From: Cellvibrionaceae bacterium
GTDB lineage: Bacteria; Pseudomonadota; Gammaproteobacteria; Pseudomonadales; Cellvibrionaceae
NCBI GenBank assembly: GCA_021151695.1
Contig: JAGKWU010000008.1
Span: forward strand, 1-64,000
Length of the DNA: 64,000 bases
Direction: 5' to 3'
The notes below the pieces were generated by a model. That model did not search any database. It had not been told where the DNA came from and saw only the letters and a list, made by a program, of their open reading frames with translations. A program made the position numbers and the translations under genes. Below, in pieces: positions 59,107 through 64,000 of the stretch (position 1 is its first letter; every line of letters begins with the position of its first letter).

Positions 59107-60387
59107 TCAGGCGTTAGCGAGATTCTTGTCGAGGGCTTCAAGCTCACCGCTTTCGCGCGCTTGCTTGCCGTAAACCCATTCGAATACCGGTGAGGCCATC
59201 AGCGTTGTAATGATGGCCATGAGCACCAGCATGGAGAAGAGGCCGGTACCAATCACTCCCTTTTGCAGACCGATGTTGATGATGATCAACTCCATCAGGC
59301 CGCGTGAGTTCATCAGTGCGCCTATACCCAGTGCGGTACGGTTGTCTTGTCCACACAGGCGTGCTGCAGCGTAGCAGGCACCGCCTTTGGCGATGATAGA
59401 GCCGGCCAGTACCGCCAGGGCAATCAGCACCAGTTCAACGTTGTTAATCATGGTCAGCGCTGTGTTCAGGCCGGAGAAGGTGAAGAACATAGGCAGCAGG
59501 AAGACTACGGCCATAGGTTCCAATTGCTTCTTCAGCTCTTCAACAAACTTGCCGCGCGGCATTACGGTACCCAACAGGAAACCACCGAATACAGCGTGCA
59601 GGCCGATACCGTCAGCGATAAACGCACAGAGCATAAATGCCATCAGGGTTATCGCCAGCACATTGGGTGTCATTTTGCCTTCGCGCTCTACGATGCGGCC
59701 CAGAGGTGCCAGCAGGCGTGGGCCGAGTAGCAGCAATACGCTCGCGAATACCACACCGCCAGCGATGGTTTTGATGGCCAGGGCTGAGCCGGCGCCGAAG
59801 CTGGCTAATACGATGGCCAGTACACACCAGGCACCAGCGTCATCAATAGCGCCGGCAGACAGTGACAAGGTACCCAGGCGAGAGTTGCTCAGGCCGCGCT
59901 CGTGGATGATACGTGCCAGCATGGGGAAAGCAGTGATGGCAATGGCGGCACCCATAAAGAGGGTGGCATTGAAGCGGCTGGCTGTTTCGGAGAAAAGGCC
60001 CGGTACAGTCATCAACCAGGGGGTAATCAAAATAGCGACCAGGAAGGGCGCAGCCATACCTGAAATAGATACAGCGGCAGCGGCGCCGGCGTTGGCTTTA
60101 AAGTGATCTTTGCGAAAGCCCAGTCCCACCAGGAACATATAGAGGCCAACGCCCAGTTGCGCGCCTACGTAAAGCACGCTGATAGATTCTTTCGGGAAAA
60201 GCATTTTTTGCAGATCAGGAGCAACGAGGCCAAACAGAGTTGGGCCGAGCAGTACACCGGCAATCATCTCGCCTACGACCTGTGGTTGATGGAGATATTT
60301 TTTGCCCAACCAGCCGACACCGCGGCAGGTGGCGAGGATAACGAGCATTTGAACGAAAAAGAGCACAGAGAGCTGAGCGTTACTCAT
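59107..60387 (-). CDS. CPA2-type cation/proton antiporter
   Basis: ATG 60387 (MSNAQLSVLFF), with GGTGA upstream, is preferred over GTG 60396; it gives 426 residues. It has about 12 membrane segments. HQPQVVGEMIAGVLLGPTLFG and the GAIDDAGAW motif (ion-binding Asp pair) place it in the KefB/CPA2 family. It lacks the C-terminal TrkA-N/RCK domain of KefB and KefC. It exchanges Na+ or K+ for H+ across the inner membrane. It is divergent from oxyR; oxidative-stress control is possible but unproved. Confidence 0.88.
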   Translation of the reverse strand: MSNAQLSVLFFVQMLVILATCRGVGWLGKKYLHQPQVVGEMIAGVLLGPTLFGLVAPDLQKMLFPKESISVLYVGAQLGVGLYMFLVGLGFRKDHFKANAGAAAAVSISGMAAPFLVAILITPWLMTVPGLFSETASRFNATLFMGAAIAITAFPMLARIIHERGLSNSRLGTLSLSAGAIDDAGAWCVLAIVLASFGAGSALAIKTIAGGVVFASVLLLLGPRLLAPLGRIVEREGKMTPNVLAITLMAFMLCAFIADGIGLHAVFGGFLLGTVMPRGKFVEELKKQLEPMAVVFLLPMFFTFSGLNTALTMINNVELVLIALAVLAGSIIAKGGACYAAARLCGQDNRTALGIGALMNSRGLMELIIINIGLQKGVIGTGLFSMLVLMAIITTLMASPVFEWVYGKQARESGELEALDKNLANA

Positions 60388-60625
60388 AGAAATCACCGAC
60401 TTTCTTATGTATGTGTGTTTTTTATTACAGCTGTTTTTTTATAACCCGAGCCTTGGCGCGGGTTTCATTGTCACTTGTTGGGGACTTTGACGTTTTACAG
60501 GATGCAAACCAGCGAGCTCAATTCAAATGGCATAAGTTTTATCTATCGAGTTTTCGGGAGTAGACTGGAATGTCATAGCCGCGCATTATCGCCCCCAAGC
60601 GATAGAGATAAGATTCAGGGTCTAT

Positions 60626-61567
60626 ATGACATTAACCGAATTGCGCTACCTGGTGGTGTTGGGTCAGGAGCAACATTTTGGCCGTGCGGCCGACATTTGC
60701 GGGGTGAGCCAGCCCAGTATGAGCATGGCTATTCGCAACCTTGAAACATCACTTGGTGTGTTGCTGTTTGAGCGCAGCAAATCCGGCATCAGCCCTACGG
60801 CTATAGGCGAGCAGCTTATTGCCCAGGCCGGGCAAGTGTTGGCGGCAACGGATGTGATTACTGCTCTGGCGCATGCCGATAAAGATCAGCTGGCCGGCAA
60901 GTTGCAGCTGGGCGCACCGGCGAGCCTGGCGCCCTACCTTCTTCCGCAATTAATCCCTCAGCTGCGCCTTATGGCGCCCGGTCTGGAGTTGGTATTCAGC
61001 GAGGCAAACACCCGTGAGCTGGGTCAGAAGTTGCGTCAGGGAGAGCTGGATACAGTGCTCATAACCCAGCCACTGGCAATTGCCGAGGTGGTTATCCAGG
61101 AGCTGTATCAGGAGCCGCTGGTAGCCATAATGCCGCCCTTCCACTCGCTGGCGGCGCGTCGCCAGTTGGGCTTGCAGGAGCTGGTTGGCCAGACTTTTGT
61201 GTTGCCACCGCGCGATACTTGTCTGCGCGACCAGTTGCTTGGGCTTTGCCCCCAACTGGCTGAAACTGCATGCCATTTGGACAGTAGCAGCCTGGAAACC
61301 CTGCGCCATATGGTGGCGATTGGATTGGGGGTGGGTGTATTGCCTATGTCGGCTACCGCATCGGCGATCTATAGCAGCCAGGGGTTGGTAGCGCGGCCAT
61401 TGCAGCCTGCGCTCACTCGCCCTGTCAGCCTTGCCTGGCGAGCAAGTTTTCCGCGCCACAAGGCAATAGATATACTGCGTCGTGCCATTCAAACCTGCAG
61501 CTGGCAGTTCACCACGGGGCAGGGAGAAGCGACCACCGGGTTGTTGGTTGACAACAACAGCTGGTAG
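60626..61567 (+). CDS. oxyR: OxyR hydrogen-peroxide regulator
   Basis: 313 residues of LysR type. The N-terminal wHTH is HFGRAADICGVSQPSMSMAIRNLE. The redox pair is at Cys199 and Cys208 in DTCLRDQLLGLC, with the same numbering and spacing as in E. coli OxyR, so it should sense peroxide by disulphide formation. The C-terminus is slightly longer than usual (a Trp/Ser-rich tail). It is divergent from the antiporter and 121 bases before a halogenase gene; no catalase or ahpC gene is in the window. Confidence 0.93.
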   Translation: MTLTELRYLVVLGQEQHFGRAADICGVSQPSMSMAIRNLETSLGVLLFERSKSGISPTAIGEQLIAQAGQVLAATDVITALAHADKDQLAGKLQLGAPASLAPYLLPQLIPQLRLMAPGLELVFSEANTRELGQKLRQGELDTVLITQPLAIAEVVIQELYQEPLVAIMPPFHSLAARRQLGLQELVGQTFVLPPRDTCLRDQLLGLCPQLAETACHLDSSSLETLRHMVAIGLGVGVLPMSATASAIYSSQGLVARPLQPALTRPVSLAWRASFPRHKAIDILRRAIQTCSWQFTTGQGEATTGLLVDNNSW

Positions 61568-61609
61568 CGCCGGCTGATAAGTTGCCCGGGAAATTTTTGC
61601 ATAAACAAA

Positions 61610-61656
61610 AAATCCGCCAATACTCAAAGGCATGCCAATGAAGCATGCACTGGCGG
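61610..61656. other. inverted repeat between oxyR and the halogenase gene
   Basis: TCCGCCA and TGGCGGA are 47 bases apart end to end and enclose two GCATGC copies separated by seven bases. The structure could be an oxyR terminator without a T-run, or a leader element or operator for the halogenase gene, which starts 32 bases further on. Confidence 0.4.
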
Positions 61657-61688
61657 AACAAAACGACATACGGCGATAAGACAATTCT

Positions 61689-63203
61689 ATGACCAATCTC
61701 GATCCTATTCGCAAGATAGTGATAGTCGGCGGCGGTACCTCCGGCTGGATTGCGGCGTCCATGCTGGCCTACCACCTCAAGCCGGAACTCTGCGAAATCC
61801 AGCTGGTGGAGTCGGAAGATCTGGGCACTATCGGCATCGGCGAATCGACGATTCCCCCGGTGGTGCGTTTAATCCAGAACCTGGGTATCGATGAGCGCGA
61901 ATTTATCCAAAATACCCAGGCTTGCTTCAAGTTGGGGATTAAATTCATCGATTGGCGACAAAAAAGTGAATCCTATTTCCATCCATTTGGTGTCATCGGC
62001 AAACGCATAGGCACCCACGATTTTTACCAGTGCTGGCTCAAGGCCACCATGAATGGCGAAACTTCACCCCTGCAGGATTTTTCACCCTGTTCGGTGATGG
62101 CAGAGCAGGAAAAATTCTTCTGGCCCGGCCAGCTGCAGAACACCCCTATCGGCGGTGCTAACTACGCTGTACACCTGGATGCCAAACTGGTGGTGGAATA
62201 CCTGAAAGGTTATGCCTTTGAACGCGGCGTCAAGCGCACTGAAGGGACGGTGGAGCAGGTCATCAAGGCCGCAAACGGCAATATCGACCGGCTGGTCATG
62301 CAAAACGGCGATGAAATTGCGGGTGATTTCTTTATCGATTGCACGGGCTTTAAAGCTCTGTTGATCGAGAAGGCACTTGGGGTTGGGTTTGAAGACTGGT
62401 CGCAATACCTGCCCTGTGACCGCGCAGTGGTAGTCAAAACCGAGGCCCAAGCCAAGCGTCCGCCTTACACTACGTCTACCGCTCGCAAGGCGGGCTGGAG
62501 CTGGAAGATTCCGCTGCGCAACAGCACCGGCCACGGCTATGTCTATTCCAGCCGGTTTTGTACGGACGCCGAGGCCAAGTCCACCCTGTTGAAAAACCTG
62601 GATGCGCCGCGTATCAACGATCCGCGTGTCATCCATTTCGCCACTGGCCGGCGCGAGAAGATGTGGGAACGCAATTGCCTCTCCCTTGGTTTATCTTCCG
62701 GTTTTGTGGAGCCGCTGGAGTCAACCTCAATTCATCTGATTGCCCGCGGTATGGATTTCTTCCTGCGTTTCTTTCCCGACCGCGATTGCGATCCCAGCCT
62801 GATCAAAGAATATAACCGCCGGATGGCGGCAGATTTTGAGGAAGTTCGCGATTTTATCCTTCTGCACTACTGTGCTACCCAGCGCGAAGACACTGACTTT
62901 TGGCGCTTTTGTAAAAATATGGTGCTGCCCGAATCCCTGCAGGAGCGCATCGCCCTGTTTAAAGGCCACGGCATAGTGCGCGAGGGAACCGATGAGCTGT
63001 TTCGCGCTTCCAGTTGGCAATCGGTATTTGAAGGTATGGGAATCCGCCCGCAAAAATATTGCCCGCGAGTGGATAACGTCGATTACCAGGAGATTACCGA
63101 CACATTGAAAATGGCTCGCCAGGCGATCCAGTCCATGGTGAAAAACCTACCCAGCCACGATGAGTTTCTACGTCAGGGGTTTGGTGACGAACCCAGCTCC
63201 TGA
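61689..63203 (+). CDS. tryptophan-halogenase-like flavoenzyme
   Basis: 504 residues. FAD motif GGGTSGW (14-20), the catalytic-type Lys81 in ACFKLGIKFIDW (PrnA Lys79 equivalent), the WSWKIP motif (near residue 271) that limits monooxygenation, and GFVEPLESTSIHL are all present. The FAD-dependent halogenase chemistry is therefore likely. Homologues in marine and plant-associated gammaproteobacteria often lie next to TonB-dependent receptors and may act on substrates other than tryptophan. No flavin reductase is in the window. It is not part of the NRPS-PKS operon, which lies about 31 kb away, though it could serve it. Confidence 0.9.
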   Translation: MTNLDPIRKIVIVGGGTSGWIAASMLAYHLKPELCEIQLVESEDLGTIGIGESTIPPVVRLIQNLGIDEREFIQNTQACFKLGIKFIDWRQKSESYFHPFGVIGKRIGTHDFYQCWLKATMNGETSPLQDFSPCSVMAEQEKFFWPGQLQNTPIGGANYAVHLDAKLVVEYLKGYAFERGVKRTEGTVEQVIKAANGNIDRLVMQNGDEIAGDFFIDCTGFKALLIEKALGVGFEDWSQYLPCDRAVVVKTEAQAKRPPYTTSTARKAGWSWKIPLRNSTGHGYVYSSRFCTDAEAKSTLLKNLDAPRINDPRVIHFATGRREKMWERNCLSLGLSSGFVEPLESTSIHLIARGMDFFLRFFPDRDCDPSLIKEYNRRMAADFEEVRDFILLHYCATQREDTDFWRFCKNMVLPESLQERIALFKGHGIVREGTDELFRASSWQSVFEGMGIRPQKYCPRVDNVDYQEITDTLKMARQAIQSMVKNLPSHDEFLRQGFGDEPSS

Positions 63204-63207
63204 GGTG

Positions 63208-63927
63208 TCAGATACTCGACCCTGTCTGCGCCTTTGTTGTGGAGGATATCAGGCTGTTAAAGTTAATCGAGGATCCGACATCCGCGCTCAGCTTGCAGTG
63301 CTCACAAGCTGTGTTGGTGGCGTTCCAGGTGGAACCGTAAGCCAGGTTTGCATCCAGATTCGATAATTTTTCCATATTGCTAATGGCGACATTGCTGCCG
63401 AATTGCACATCGGCAAAAAAGTAGCTCGTGATGGGCTTGTTCAGGGTTACCAGGCATCCATACTTCACGTCGAGATAAAGCTTGTCGGCCTGGAGATTGG
63501 AAATATCCGTCGTTGTCCCTTCTTTAATGGAAATTGCCAGTTTTTTATGCGGCTCAGACAGCGCTACCTTTGCGGTGAATTCACCGTCAAATGCCAGCGC
63601 TTTAAGGGCGCGGGTTTCAATCCTGATCTGGACGGGTTCGGTCTGGGTAAGTGCAAACAGGCTGCCATTTCTACTGATCTTCAACTGATTATTGCGGGTG
63701 TCTATCACCAGCTCTTTGAGCTGAACCTTTGTACCCGTAATGGATATTTGCTCGCGATCGCCTTCGATAATTGAGACGTTGTAATTCCGGTTTTCTGATT
63801 TTTTAATAATTTGATTATTAAATTGCACGGAGATGCTATCTATTCCCGATAGATCTCTACTGATGCTATCTGCAAGGGCGGGGGTGGATGCGAGGGTAAA
63901 AAGGGAAAGGAAATATAAAGCGTTCAT
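63208..63927 (-). CDS. secreted DUF2807-like beta-helix protein
   Basis: 239 residues with a signal peptide (MNALYFLSLFTLASTPALA). The body is a repeated short-strand pattern (LAISIKEGTTTDISNLQADKLYLDVKYG...) typical of the head-GIN/DUF2807 beta-helix group. There are cysteines at CLVTLN and CEHC (near residue 208). Probably periplasmic or surface exposed; function unknown. It is convergent with the halogenase gene, whose stop lies four bases beyond its own. Confidence 0.75.
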   Translation of the reverse strand: MNALYFLSLFTLASTPALADSISRDLSGIDSISVQFNNQIIKKSENRNYNVSIIEGDREQISITGTKVQLKELVIDTRNNQLKISRNGSLFALTQTEPVQIRIETRALKALAFDGEFTAKVALSEPHKKLAISIKEGTTTDISNLQADKLYLDVKYGCLVTLNKPITSYFFADVQFGSNVAISNMEKLSNLDANLAYGSTWNATNTACEHCKLSADVGSSINFNSLISSTTKAQTGSSI

Positions 63928-64000
63928 GGGGTTTTCTGTCCGTCACCTTGGGTTGCCGTCGCGACATTGTGCGCGAGATTTCTGCGTTAGATGCAAATTC

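Noticed and set aside
1..64000. tRNA, rRNA or riboswitch genes
   Set aside because: I looked for cloverleaf-like ends and for familiar rRNA and riboswitch cores in the gaps between genes and found none. A tRNAscan or Infernal search would be decisive.

Overview
The window comes from a gammaproteobacterium of the Cellvibrio / Pseudomonas-relative type. Two runs of housekeeping genes have the gene order known from Pseudomonas: gmk-rpoZ-spoT (with ridA further along), and rsmB-fmt-def divergent from a LysM gene, dprA, tsaC, hemF and aroE. The high-GC3 coding style and the TetR, OxyR, tryptophan-halogenase-like and PEP-CTERM genes fit an environmental, surface-living member of that group. The genus is an inference from gene order and style; no marker gene fixes it. 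No rRNA, tRNA, insertion sequence, CRISPR array or replication origin was recognised. No gene-free stretch exceeds about 300 bases.

Bases 1-30202 are one tightly packed plus-strand biosynthetic operon, cut by the left edge of the window. It encodes a hybrid assembly line: NRPS (A-T-E-like), a GH57-like enzyme, NRPS (C-A-T), PKS (KS-AT-KR-DH-ACP), PKS (KS-AT-ACP), NRPS (docking-C-A-T). These are followed by a membrane fusion protein, an ABC ATPase, a duplicated FtsX/MacB-type permease, a type II thioesterase, a periplasmic Ntn-hydrolase acylase and a PvdE/SyrD-like ABC exporter. Most junctions overlap by a few bases. The last six genes match the export and maturation scheme of pyoverdine (PvdE, PvdQ, PvdRT), but no siderophore-chromophore or hydroxamate genes are visible. 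The predicted core is Ala-Gly-(C=C ketide)-(beta-keto ketide)-amino acid. The last module has no thioesterase domain, so a beta-keto-amide that could close to a tetramic acid is a reasonable hypothesis. The first PKS gene carries in-frame copies of a palindromic dispersed repeat that also occurs between genes at 32842-32897.

Bases 30209-36031 are an accessory stretch: a dispersed repeat that probably terminates both sides, a GT8-like glycosyltransferase and a hexapeptide acyltransferase (minus strand), an esterase, a small unknown protein, an EF-hand-type calcium-binding protein, an Old Yellow Enzyme (nemA) and a small HTH protein. Bases 36132-39456 hold gmk, rpoZ and spoT. Between spoT and ridA, which are adjacent in Pseudomonas, lie about 6.3 kb of accessory genes: three small proteins including a DUF2589 member, a lipoprotein, a DUF418 membrane protein and a large secreted helical protein.

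Bases 45815-49269 hold ridA, a GFA-family protein, a stand-alone lpd divergent from a TetR gene with two operator-like palindromes between them, and a small RHH / membrane-protein pair. Bases 49352-57245 are the rsmB-fmt-def / LysM-dprA-tsaC-hemF-aroE block. The right end holds a PEP-CTERM protein, a pirin, a CPA2-type antiporter, OxyR with both redox cysteines, a tryptophan-halogenase-like enzyme and a DUF2807-like secreted protein.
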